From NCBI GenBank assembly GCA_008933995.1, contig WARS01000981.1, forward strand, positions 310,001 to 374,000: a DNA stretch of 64,000 nt, given 5' to 3'. This DNA is from Datnioides undecimradiatus (Eukaryota > Chordata > Actinopteri > Lobotiformes > Datnioididae). A model generated the notes under the pieces. The model was not told the origin of the DNA and made no database searches. It saw only the letters and a list, made by a program, of their open reading frames with translations. A program made the position numbers and the translations under genes. Shown piece after piece: positions 1 to 12,951 of the stretch. The first letter of the stretch is position 1. Every line of letters begins with the position of its first letter.

Positions 1-3000
1 TTTGGAAACTCTTCACGTATTTGCGTGCCTGGGTTGCACGGAGCCTCTCAGCAGAACTGTTGATATGGCCGACCGTGAGGCTGTTAATATTCTTTTATTT
101 ATTTTTCTTCATTACTCTGTTCATTTTAAATTGCAACGTTCATTTGATTCCCCAAGAAGAGGTGCTCTCTGTTCAATAAATGAAGACTGATCAATTTGTT
201 CTTTCCCTAGTCCTACAGAAGTGACCATCTCCTCCTGTTCCCCAGCCAGCCAGTCATACCAACCACTGACATCTCCAAGGCCATGTCCTCCACATGATAT
301 ACTATTTAACAGTTGATGTCATGTAATATACTGTATGTCACACAATTTCTGCGCCACATTAAGAACATCCCACCTTTTATAAGTGAGATGGAATGAGCAC
401 GTGCATCCAAACACACGTGTAGAGTCAGCTTCATAGATATGAGCACGTACATGCTATATATTCAGTGCATGTAGCTAATGTTACATGAATAACATGGCCT
501 AGATACTCCTGATACATATTCAGCACAACGTTTCAAATTGAAACTTCGGTAAACAAGTGAACCGAGGAAGTAAACAACAATATGGTTGATGAGGAGTGAA
601 AGTATAAAGAATGTAAATTACTGGGGGAGATCCAACTGGGCACACTGGTTCAACATTCATACACACATTACACTATGCTGCTTGTTCTCCACAACCTCCA
701 CAAGGAACTTGACTAAAAAACAGAGTCAGAAGCATGTTCACTGACACATCAAAAGCTAACCAAAGCCAACAAGAATACACCAAACAAGCAAACAAGCAGG
801 TAGTTAGCAATGTCAATGTATGTGTTGTAGTAAATTATGAGAATTATAATAATCAAATGCAAAGTCCATAATGAAAATGTTCTACTTCTAGAGGAAATAG
901 TGCCAGCAAACTGTCAACAGTCTCATTTCTACACAACTTAAAAACAATGTTGTTTACCAGTGTTACTCTAAACAGTTTAACATCATTAGACAAGATGCTT
1001 CATTACTAATATGTTGTGAAGACTTCCACTATGCATGATCTCTGGTATAATGTATGATACTGTCATTGTTGATTGATCTGGTTTCGTTCATTCAGTCCAG
1101 TATGTTAAGACTTGTGTTAATTGTTTTGTCCTCGTTAGACACTTCAAACAGGACCTAAATAATCAGTCACAACTCTATTAATGGACTAAATGTTACAGCT
1201 CTACTTTAATATCTTTCTTGATGCAGCACTGTTTGGGGAGGAAAATAACACAAATATTTTCCTGAACAGTTAGGAACGGGATAATTATTACCAGACAAAA
1301 CTGACATTCTCTTAGACGATCAGATCATTCATGTGATTGAAGTCCCTGAGTAAGACTAGATGACGTGATCCTTTAGCCACCCCAGAAAGATGTTAAAGAC
1401 TTGCCCTTCACGATTCATGCTGTGTTTAGAGGTTGCCAGGTCTCCTGTGGGCTTTCACTTGTGCATCGCTTTAAAGAGTTTCTGGAATTACTCCACTGAA
1501 AGCACACAGAAAATCTTTTAAGGGGTGCAAATGTTTCTGCTCTCCTACAAGCTAGGTTAGAGTTTTTGGCACAGCACACATGACTGCTACGTTTATGGTG
1601 GCAGTGCTCAAAAGTTCACCGTGAGCCCCGAGCACAATATCGCCAAGGCAGAAAAACGTCATTTTCAAAGTGTGTAAAGGAAAGGTTGAAAGGAACAAAA
1701 ACTATAACAGTGCCAAATGTGTGTGTGTGGTGAGGTTTAGAGAATAATGTCACAGAAATCATCATAAGGACAAGTGAATTAAAAAGTCAGTCTACAGTCA
1801 ATGGTGTTGTTTTACATAAAAACAATGAAATGGCCATTCACTGTAAGACAAACAAGTTCAATCAAGTATATTCCCTATCTGTAGTCTGCTGTGGAATGTC
1901 ATGTAATTTAAAGTTATACACAAAATGATCCAGCAAGGCATTTTTCAGACAGGTACTGAGTTTATAAGGAAAAATTCACCGATCTCAACAGAAAAACTGT
2001 TTATATATCAGGGCACATTGGGAACGTATATGCCGATACGATGTCTGCTATAGGAGAATACAAATATATTGGCAATGTATCAGTCGGGTTCAATTGTGAA
2101 CCATTAGTGACAGGGGCCTGTAATTATAGCTATTTAAAGTGCAATGGTGGGATGCTGACTGGAGGCGAGCAAAAAGTTGAACAGCGTATTGCTGAAGCAC
2201 TCTCATGTCTTGCATGCTTTACCCTGAGGAGATGCTAATTTCCATTTGATAAAGGTCTATGATGTCAGCTGGGACACAAAGCCTGACAAATTAATTCATA
2301 AGAGCATCACATATTACCATAAGCTTCTTTCTGAGAGACGATTACAGCTAGATCCTAGACAAAGCGTGCTCTGGTGCTCCAGTTCCCATAGCAATATTGG
2401 TGATATTTCCATAGTAACTGATTCTTTTTCTGTCTTACTTGCTGTTTCCCTTCCTCCCACCAGTGACCAGTGTTAGACAGAATCCCACCTGTTTTGGTAG
2501 CTGTGGGAGAAAGTGACTGAACAGCCCTCAGAAGTCTTCTTGACTAAAAACAGTAATCTCGGGACATGATGACAGTCAGGGGGAGGTTTTAGGGCTGAGC
2601 TGGCAGGCAGGTTGACCCCCAGTTGTATTGTCACAGCTGTGGTCATCCACCAGTGTGGCACTCTTCCCATTCCCAAGTGTATGTTTAACTTTCTTCTCCA
2701 CTCTCACACCTTTTTACCTCCCTGGTGTGGATGTGGTGGACAGTTCAGATTATCACAGCAAAACTATTCACGAGATAAAATAAAACATGGTGAGACTTCA
2801 GGATGTTTAATAATCCTTTTGTTTCACTGACTGGGGAAATCCTCTTCTATTGGTTTGACAAAAGCAATTTTGTTCTTTTTCCTCATTACATGCTGAAGCT
2901 TTCAACAACAGACTTCTGTTCATCTGAGGCTGAGCGGAACCACAACATGATCTCAGGCGCAAGCATAAGGTAGTTTGTTAGTTCACATTCACTTTATCTC

Positions 3001-5832
3001 TTACGAGTTAAAGAGCCTCTGGGAACACTGTCGACTTGTGTGAAATGTCTAAAATTGTGTCGGATGGATGAAGAAAATGTGCATGTGTGTGGTTAAACAA
3101 ACTCTACCAAAATAAATGTATCAAATGTTATTCAGCTGCTGAGCAAATGTCACCACGTTTGAGCATAAATGGATGGACCCAGAGCTGCAGTCACTGTAGG
3201 AGCAGCAAACTTCAAGCGTATGTAAAATATGCAGCTATATTAAACCTGCATATAAATGTATCACATGCTGAACCGGGGTGCAGCGGTCCACTAAATTCAT
3301 GGTTTGCTGCATACAGCCTGTCAGTAATTGGGCCATGGCTTGATGGGTTTCCTGTAAGGCCTTACCAATTGTGTCTTAAAACACGTAATAAAGAAAATCT
3401 TATAATTTAGTAGTATATTAGCAATAGTAGCTTTTCAAATGATCTTTAATGGCAACAACTGTGTGATGTTGCTTTTACACTCTGCAGATTAAACAAACAA
3501 AATTTAGCATTCTATTGAGCGAATGTTTGGTGCTGGTGGATTTTATTATCCTTTGGACAGAGCCAAGCTAGCTGTTTCCCCTCATCTCCAGTCTTCATGC
3601 TTGGTTTTAGCTTGGCTGGGTTCATATTTACATACCAGACATTAGACAGGTAACAATAACACCATCTAAATATCAGAATTCTCCAAAACATCTTATCATT
3701 TATCTAAAAGTGTGGCATCCAGCACGACTGATGGATCAACCCAGTCAAAGTGCCTTTTTCTCTGGCCAAGTAGCATACAGCCATACAGCCTGCAGAATTA
3801 TAATGCTCAGAGATGAAAGTGGTCAGACGAACACTGTGCTCGGAATGCTAAGTGATCTGCTTACAATCAGCTTCAGCTAGCACAGGAGCGCACTGGCAGC
3901 CCTGTAGATGAAGAGGTTGTCCAGGAGAGTAAATGTACATCTGCATGCATACATAACAGAAAAGCATCTCACTACGGATGAGATTTGATCTGAATATGAA
4001 ATGTTCATTTTTATTATTACAAGGGTTGAATTTGAATTAAACTAGGAAAACTCGTTTTGAACCAAAAGTTACTGTGTTCACATGTTTATCTTGAACTCTG
4101 GGTGATGTAGCAGGCAGACTTTTTTCCACCAACCACTTCACCCCTGGTGGATAAACTCATTCTGTCTGACTCAAAGTTGTATCCTGGTATCAGGAGTTAA
4201 TTCAAATGCATCCTATCTTTTCCAGGTGTACTCAAACACGGTTCAGCTTTCCCCACAAGGGCTCCTTGTGTATTCATTTATTCTGCATTTACATATGAGG
4301 CTGCTGCAGGCCCTGATCTGTGAGCCCAGTAAGACTGGGGCAACTCATGTGCCTTGCTGCTGGTGAGCCCTCTGATCTAGGCAGGGTCAAAAAGACTCGG
4401 CCTGAGCCAATGAGAGGATGGAGGGTGGGGGGTTGGGGAGGAGCCGATGGTGTCACTGAATGCCTGGGAACCTGTCACTTTGTGTCAGTGTTAGCGTCTA
4501 CATCTGGCCTGCTCTCACTTTGACCTCAAGCTAAGTACGACTAGCTCACAGGACTGGACCACAGAGTAGGAAAAGCAACTTTTACTCTTCCACCTTACAC
4601 GCAGTGCCTTTCTCTTGCCACGCTGCCAGTCACTGCATTAAGCCATCACTTCACATCAGGGGACTCACAGATTCTACTCTCACTAAATGGCTGTTTAGGA
4701 AATGTGCACGTCTAAAAATAAACATATATTCATGAATCTCACTCAACTTTAAACCAGCCTCAAAAGACTCAGGTCTAACCTTTTCTCCTCAATAAGTGAA
4801 GTTAATCTTTTCCCCATGCGGGCTTTTATTCTTTATAAAATTACAACAGGACCACAGTCATCAAAAACAATATCAAAATCTTCAAAAATGTTTATGATAT
4901 TAATTTATTGTTCCTTTGAATTTATTTACATGGATTTTTTTGGCAGCAGAGAGAACAAACATGCATGTACTGACAGCATTAGCGTGCACTGTTTACCTCC
5001 TATTCAAACCCTGGCAGCGTGTTAATTCATATCAGTCATAACACAGATGGATCAGAGTTCTAAGGCTATATAATACACAGTGAAATGATTGCATTGATGC
5101 GATTATATAATTTTTATATTAGATGCTATTATATAACTGTAATTCTTTTAATCTGTTATTAGCTTCATTGTGCTAAATGATCACATACTGCAACATTGCT
5201 GATAGTGAGCACAGTCTGACTGCTGAGGAACGTAACATAAAGTTGTACCCTTCTATCTCTGTTCTTCAACTACGTACCCACTCACGCTGCCACAGTTGTC
5301 CTTCACAATAAGGCATTTAGAAGGAATTAATATCTACTGAATGATCTTCAATATTACTCATTCATTAAGTCATGTGAAACATCTTGGCCCTCAGATAATC
5401 AGATCCTGGTTGCTGCATAAAAATAGCACTGTTGTTTGGTGTCACACTGCCTCTTCACATGGTCTGGGCAGCCACGCATGCCAATAGAGACCTTTGTTTT
5501 GTGACACAGTTTCAGGCAGTAGGGGTGAATGAATGCTTAATTAAGCAGAACAATGGTCGATGAATATTGTGACTGAGGACACAATAATCATGGACCACAT
5601 ACATTGTGGAAGTGTAGACCTAAATTTATTGACCAGAAATCTCATCATGAGATGCTCACAGACAACACGACACTCTGTCGCGTTATAGTTGAGATGCAGC
5701 GTTATTCCAGTATTGCACTCTCTGCTGAAACACTGTGGCCCCTCCTCAAACTGTCCAGACATGAATTATTAGCAGCGTGACTATGTTGGCCACCTGTACA
5801 ATGCTTTAATTCTGTTTTATGAAGGTTAAAAT
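1..5832. other. AT-rich non-coding stretch
   Basis: I see no supportable gene. Open frames are short (under 110 codons), lack paired splice signals and have no recognisable domain. The sequence is AT-rich with scattered short homopolymer runs. It may be intergenic or part of the large first intron of the candidate minus-strand gene whose first exon is proposed near 21.6 kb. Confidence 0.6.
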
Positions 5833-5925
5833 TAGGACTGGGCAATATATCAATATTCTATCAATATCCTTTTATGAGACTATATGTCAAAAATATTCTC
5901 ATACCACTATACCCATCGCCCATTG
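5833..5925 (+). mobile_element. Relic of a hAT-type MITE (TAGG.CTGGGC.ATA terminus)
   Basis: The left edge TAGGACTGGGCAATA differs at two positions from the 15-bp terminal inverted repeat of the hAT element at 62145-63874. It is followed by AT-rich subterminal sequence with repeated ATCAATAT. The right edge, ATCGCCCATTGGCCCA, resembles a decayed complement of the same terminus. At about 93 bp it would be a strongly deleted, non-autonomous copy with no coding capacity. No clean 8-bp target duplication was found, so the right boundary is tentative. Confidence 0.45.
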
Positions 5926-6987
5926 GCCCATTTATTGTATACTGTGCAATTTTATGGTTTTTTCCCAATATTATAATGTGCACTTATTGTATCAGTAGCA
6001 ATGTCAACGTCAATACAAAAGTTCAAACAAGAGCTGGAGGAGGATAACAAGCAGTTTAATAATGATGATGTGGACTACTGGAGGTGATGTCTTATAATCA
6101 TGAGCCGTTTCTTACTGGAGTGAGAACAGGTTAGCATTCAAATGCCCAGAAACTATTTATAGTCACTGTCAGCACCAGCCAGAGCCCCCGCAGTCTGCTA
6201 ATTGGGATCCCTCCCAGGTAAGAAGTGTGAGCAGTGGTGGCTCTCCCTGCCTTCCATAACAACCAATCCATGACCATACATCATGATGAAATAATTGGCC
6301 ACTCATTTTTCTAGCCCAGGTCAGCCTCTTGAGGGAGACAGTGAGAACGCCTTGTCAAAACAGATCGAAGCATAAGGCCAAGAGGGTGAGCGGGCCTCCC
6401 CTGGCGCAGCATCTCTGTTATGCGAACAATCTGACATGCCGCACATGTTGTGTGTCCAAATGAATTGGGGAGCTCCATGGCGTCAGCTTAAAGGAGATCT
6501 AACAGGACGGGGTGGGGGCTAATTCAACCCACTGCAACAGTTTTTTGGGCTGCAGTCAGGGGCAAATCCCATCCTTGAATTGGAGCTGCTACCACAAAAA
6601 TCTGTGTTAAATCGCGCCACACTCAGTGCCAGAATTAGCTCCTCACCACACTCTGCACAGATGGCATCAGCGGCGCTCATTGCAAATGCTTCACATTCTA
6701 GTCCAGGCTGCCTGACCCCTTCCTTAATCCTAATTAGGAATGCAATTTCCACGCAGGCCTTTTTCAAGCATGATGAAAATAAACATTTGTATGGCTGTGG
6801 CAGTGGCTTATGGGTAGTATCCACTGATTGGGACGCCATTTTAAACCGATCACTAGAGCAGGGTTTTAAATGACTCTTGCTACTGTGTACTAACCTATAT
6901 CCTCACTGCGAGTCAACAATGAACTGGTCAGATAATAATACATGGTGGTAAATCCCTGGATAACACTCTGCTGCCTGTCCTTTCAAT

Positions 6988-7014
6988 CACACACACACAC
7001 ACACACACACACAC
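6988..7014. repeat. (CA)n microsatellite
   Basis: Uninterrupted CA dinucleotide run of about 13 units, followed by a CA-rich region to about 7075. Confidence 0.95.
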
Positions 7015-10000
7015 TGAAACCTCCCCCACCCAGTATTCTTACACTCGCACACAGAAACACACTACACACACATTCGATCCTCAATAATAATATTCACCCT
7101 TTTTTAAAGCTTTCCATCAGCACGCCACAAAGGATTAACAATAATTCCTCTACAACATATAAAGATCTGGAAACACTCACATCCACAGATATCGGGCTAA
7201 TCTGGATGCTGGGATATTAACATGTTTTTGTTTTTTTTCTTTTTTTGACCAGCCAGCAGTTCCTTTACCTAATAATGCTCATTTGGCTGGGACACTGACA
7301 GAGAAATGGGGGGCAGCTGAGCCACTCTGCCACAGCCTGCAGAGATAAGCACTCATTGTTGAGTGTGTGGATGAGCGTTGCCGACCACGATGAGCTAAGG
7401 CTCAACTGACAACTGAACAATAATACAACTGCACACAGCAGAGACATGTTGACTTAGCAGGTCCAAAAGGTTTAATCTGCCTCACTTCCTGCATGCTCCA
7501 AGGATGCCCGCTGTTGGCTGAAAAGAGCTGAACTGAAAGGGTGCTGTTTGTGATGCAGCCTTTAGGGATACACTAACTTTTTATACAACTCTGCTGACTT
7601 TTATTTTGAACTGTTTTCATGAGCTGTGTATTCCCCTGACCTGCACATCTCTACAGCGTGGACAGGAGATGTGTTTATTTAATGCCTCTGCACTTGGAGT
7701 TCTCTCATCTGAGGCCCATTCTAAGTAAATGACACTAACCAACTAAGCATGAATGCCAACAGACAATGCAGCAATGCATTAAACACACACAACAAGAGTG
7801 GAGCCAAATGCACTCATGTCTTGAACTGTGTAGCTGCACATTTATGGGACTCAGGAGCATAATGTGTGAGATGGCAGCAGGAAGCTTATAAAGTCTTCAT
7901 AATAGGGCCTCCCAGCAGCATTTAGCTCAGTCATCAAGATGCTATCAGCTCTGAAACAGCAGGCCCAGTACATATCCCCGTTTTTCTAAAGTCTACTCTT
8001 ACAACAGTGGCTTCCCACAGCCCAGCCTATTAACTGGCCTTTGTTTTCACCCTGGAACAAAAGCCGTCTTGTGTAGAGGAAGTCTGAAAACTGGAAAGCA
8101 TAGCAGTTAGACTGACATGATGCTCGTCCGGTCACTGGTGGACACAGTAATTTAACAAAGGTTTACAAGTGCTAAAAAATATAACTTTGGTGATCTGATT
8201 TATAACACTTAGCATTTTCATGTTATCAAAACAATGACAACAGGTGACGCATAACTCTTCTGTTAAACTGTTTGTGTTCTGAGAACCATACACACGCAAT
8301 TTGATTTAGTTGCCGTCGCCTAACAATACACAGAGAACAGTGACAGCACTAAAAGATGATGTTCTGTATTACTACAGTGCAACATCGGCGCGACCTCTAA
8401 ACAGTCCCGACTAACAAGCTCCAGATGCTGTTGACAGAATAAAGTAGACTTTTACAGTAAGGAGCGCTCAGCTTCTGGTTGTTTATTGCAGGTTAATATC
8501 TACAACACGAGACAGAGACTGCTGACTATGTGAGAAAAAAATAAAAGCTGGAGTCAATCAGCATGGTCAGGCAAGAGTCAGGGGTCAAACATGTTACAGC
8601 TGAAAAGACATGCTCTTTGCCAAAGATTTCCTTTAAAGCCACCCCTCGCAAACTATGGCAACTGGCCTTCACGTTGTATACTGCTGTGGGAAGCAGTTCT
8701 AACTGTTTCATTGTTCCTTAGTAAGCACTAATGTGGTGTACATGAAGAGGAGTGCAGAATGTGAGGTCGCCAAAAGTGTGTGACTGTGTGGGGATGACTG
8801 GTCACAGGTGAAATGAGCTCTGACAGGCAGGCGTGGTTCAGGGGACGGGGGTCACTTTGTGCCCTCATCATTTTTAGACTTAAATGGAGAAAGTAATGGC
8901 ACAAGGGCAGGATCATTTAGAAACAGACACACAACTTTCTCCTTTGTGTTCCTTGTGTTCCTCCTTCAGAAAGTTCTTTTTGGCTCCTGATGGAGTATAC
9001 ACATTAAACCAACAAGAAATTATTTGTTGTCTTAGGTACTTAAAACCATGAATTTGAGAAAAATGTTAAATCTTTTTTTATATTTAACATTTAGTAACAA
9101 TCTCTGGTGTCACACCGAATTCAAACTTAAACATTTGTTTTGCTATGTGTTTATTCCAATGTCTGAAATAAGTGTTAATTAAAAGGGTGGGGATGCATGC
9201 TCCCATAAACCACATACTGACTTTCCAAATTCCATTATGCAAGACTCATAACTGGGAATAAATCATAACTATTACTCATTTAAAATGACAGTTGTTTATG
9301 AACATTATGCGCATTCCAAAAAAAAAGAGACATAAACAAATTGTTGAGACATCAAAGTGTGCGTTTTCCAAGCAGGAATTTGCCAACAAGCAGCCCCCTC
9401 AGACAACAAATGTGCATAAAGGCAGACCCTAGACTCAAATAGTTTGCACAGGGTGGCTGAGCTGTGGGACAGGGAATGTTGCTTAAACAACAGCTGGGGA
9501 GGGAAACCATCTGAGGCTCCTGCTGCTGACCCCCACCCCGCTGGAGCCGCACTTCCATCACCTGCTCAGGGAGGAATCCTTGATGGGTTTCCGTGGGAAA
9601 TACCAGACAAAGTCATCAGACATCCGAATGACTGGACCTTTCATGCCTCCCATTCTGTTACCAGGCTCTAACATCAACTATGCCACCATGCCTGCAGTCA
9701 CACAGGAAGTAAAGGTGTGCTGTTCATGGTTACAGTGCAACCTACTGGTCCGGGAAACAATGGCTAAGTTCCAAAGTGCTTTCATGGTAAGAATAGAGGA
9801 CAGCTGGCGACCCTGGTAACCTGCTGTCTCTGCTTGCGTCAAACCTAACTGCTCTGTAGTGTTCTGCATGCTGAGCATGGCATACATAAGAAGTACTGTC
9901 CAATAGTTGGATAATGACACAGAAAATGATGCCTTTTGTGGCAATCACTACCATTCTGATGCCACACACACATTAAAAATAATTTCTTTTTTTAGATTTT

Positions 10001-12930
10001 TTTTTGTCCTATATCTTAGAATGCCAAAATATTTTACTAAGAAGATTATAATGCACTTTCTGGTGTTTACATGCAAATATAAAAACAAAAACCTGCACAC
10101 ATCTGGCATTTAATCCAGAAAGGAAATCCATCCCTCATGGAGTTTACTCCCGTTTTGCTCTTGGCTGTCAAACTCATAGAGATTGTGCAGCTGCTTTACA
10201 TGCAGCATAAACGTGGAATGATTCAGTCGCATGTTAGAAAAAACAAATCATTAGCTAATTACGAGTGAACATTAGTCACAGTGAGCAGAATACTCTATCA
10301 ATTAGAACCTAGAGTCGCTAGTCTGCCTGATGCCCCTAGTAAGAAATAGCCAAGCTGCTCTGAATTTTGTGGTGAGTGCTCAGCAGGCCCTGATAGGAAT
10401 AACTACCACAGATTGGCAAAACGCCAGGCTCAATCTGCTTAAATGCATCCATCTCAACACTGAAAGGAAAACAGTATAATAGAGCAGCCATAAGTGGTTA
10501 AGCCACATTCCTAAAGATAGTTGCATGGAGATCTGACTGGGACCTTTAGGTTGGATACCAGCACATCACAGCAGTCCTTTGGAGCTCATCTCTCATCCTT
10601 GAACGTCTCACTGAACAACGTTACCACGCTAACAATTGCCCCAAAGGAAGCCGCCCACAGATGTGAACACTGATGATCTTGAGTGTTGATGATCTGAGCT
10701 AAAACTGTACAGTCGCTCAGTTCTGCATGACTGATCCTTGGCGAGGGAAGGGAAGGACGGAGGGGTGGGGATGTAAGTGGGGGATTCATTACACCGAGCA
10801 CTGACTGGACTGAGGCTGATCAGAGACACTCTGCAGCACGCGGATTCAGATTCCCTCTGAAAGTGTGGTGAAAGCTCATGAAACCATAAGTTCATTGTTC
10901 TAGCTCAAACCAGATCGGCCTAGAATCACTGGCTGTGAGGAAGGTCCGGGTTCAACTTTGGGGGTGGTGGGTGGTGGGTGCAGGGGTTGGTGCCTGTTGT
11001 ATGTTTCCCTTCTTGCTCACCACCCACACGCACATAATCTAAGACCGTGTGTGCGCGCTGTAAACTTTACCCCGTCGACTAAATGGCTTTTGTTCTGTGG
11101 TTTCTGCTGTTGTTTTTTTATTTTCTCAATAAATTATTTGTTGGCTCTTTGCTTTTGTATGTTGAATATTTTAGGATCTGCACATCTGTGCTCTCTGCAT
11201 TCTTGGGTTCAAGAGAATAACTTTGAGATATGCCTTTGTTTTTGTAACTAATCAAGAAACTAGTGAAGCACCTGAAGAACCGGGTACAATTCTGTTTTAG
11301 CAGGGTCTACGCATTCAGAGCATAAAGTGGTAGTGGTGGGTGCAACCAGCTTGTTTGCTAATAAAGTTTATATCAAGTCACCATGTTTAGGCGGTTAGAG
11401 ACAGAAAAGATTGCTTAATTAAGCCTGTTTTGGTTTTCCATTTTAATGTTATGTTTTACAACGTGGACTAACAGGGACAACTACACAGAAGAAGGTGGTC
11501 ATACTTGCAGCATGTATTTATTTGTGTTTAACCCTTTTCTGTTAAAATATCTCCGCATTACAGTTTCCATTTGTTTTTCCACACAGTTTTTGGAAAATCC
11601 CATGAAGTAAATGTTCTGTGATTATTACAATCTGTGAACACACCCCCAGTGAATTATTTTAACATTACCTTTTAAGCTCTGGTAATGACCATTGTATAAA
11701 TATAGTGTACTAATCTGACTCTGGAAGTGGGTCAGCCTTGTGAAAGGAAATGCAGAGTAGATAACACGGTCATTTTGGGAATGACTCTGCTCTCTTACAG
11801 GATACAAGGTTTAAGGTGGAGAAACTGACAATTAGGTTTAATTATGATCTTAATGGCAAAGAACTCAGGAAATCCCTGAACACAGATTGGCTGGAATATT
11901 CACTGGCTCATCCTCTCGTTCTATGTAATTTCTTCCCCTTTTCTTGTTTTCCATCATTTAGCCCAGGCCAATCCAGAGGACAGTATTTGAAAATCTATGC
12001 TATTCTAAGCTTTGCTGGTTAGTGCAGAGTTTTGTTTGCTGTCAACACTTCACTTAAGTCTCCATGAAGGTTTTGGAACTAAAATCATAGGACAGTCACA
12101 ACTTAATACTTACTGTAAGTCTCTGATCAGCTCTGACGCTGCAGCCTGGTCATTTTGAGTGACCTGTTACAATGATGACAAATGTCTGACAAACCACTGA
12201 GTCACAGTGAAATCCACCCAAATTGCATTCTCCTCTTTCCCCTCTATTGCTTTCTATGACACACATGCAAAGCTGCCTGTATTGCAGCTCAGACAGGGGC
12301 CAGCAACCATGTTACAAACTCGTCGCCTATGTCTGGCATCCTGACAAATATCTGAGGCACTTACTTACCCAAAGTATGCCCTCACACACATGTGGCAACA
12401 GCCCTGTGTACGCTGAGCTTCCACTCTAGCATGATTCACAGCAAAGCCTAAAAAGCATGGACGATCCGGGCACTCGTGATCTTTTCTGACAGAATCAAGA
12501 AATTCCATTAATGCTCCAAGATATCAACCATTTCCACTCTCTTTAACTATTAATTCCTGCTCCACCCAACAACAGGACAGTTCTTCACACAGCTAATGAG
12601 CAAGTTTTTGGTGGACACGGGGGAGGAGCGCACAGCTGAAAGTCCTCCTGATCATCTAGATTTCGTCACCATTTGAGCTAAAAGCCACTTGTGTATGAGA
12701 TCAATAGCATTCAGATCAATACCATTTAGATTGGTGTGTACCAAAGATATTTTGGCAAGCTGTAAAACAGCATAACAGAGCTATCAATTCCAGTTCAGTC
12801 TGAACATATTTACCACTAAGTAGCCCAGAAGGGATGGCCCTCGCACCATATGGCCACATGGTCTGGTTACAATCTGCCAGCTATCTGTCCAGTCAGCTGA
12901 ATGCATTCTGACGGTACTGGTAGGCTTTCT

Positions 12931-12951
12931 ACAGCAGCAGCAGCAGCAGCG
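12931..12951. repeat. (CAG)n short trinucleotide repeat
   Basis: About six CAG units in a row. The containing short frame would read them as alanine but has no other sign of coding. Confidence 0.85.

Noticed and set aside
9580..9819. 79-codon plus frame with MTGPFMPPILLPGSN and a possible donor
   Set aside because: Other frames on both strands overlap it, there is no convincing acceptor and no recognised product.
10930..10965. tRNA-like GGTCCGGGTTCAACTTTGG (T-loop-like)
   Set aside because: No acceptor stem, D-arm or anticodon arm could be paired upstream.
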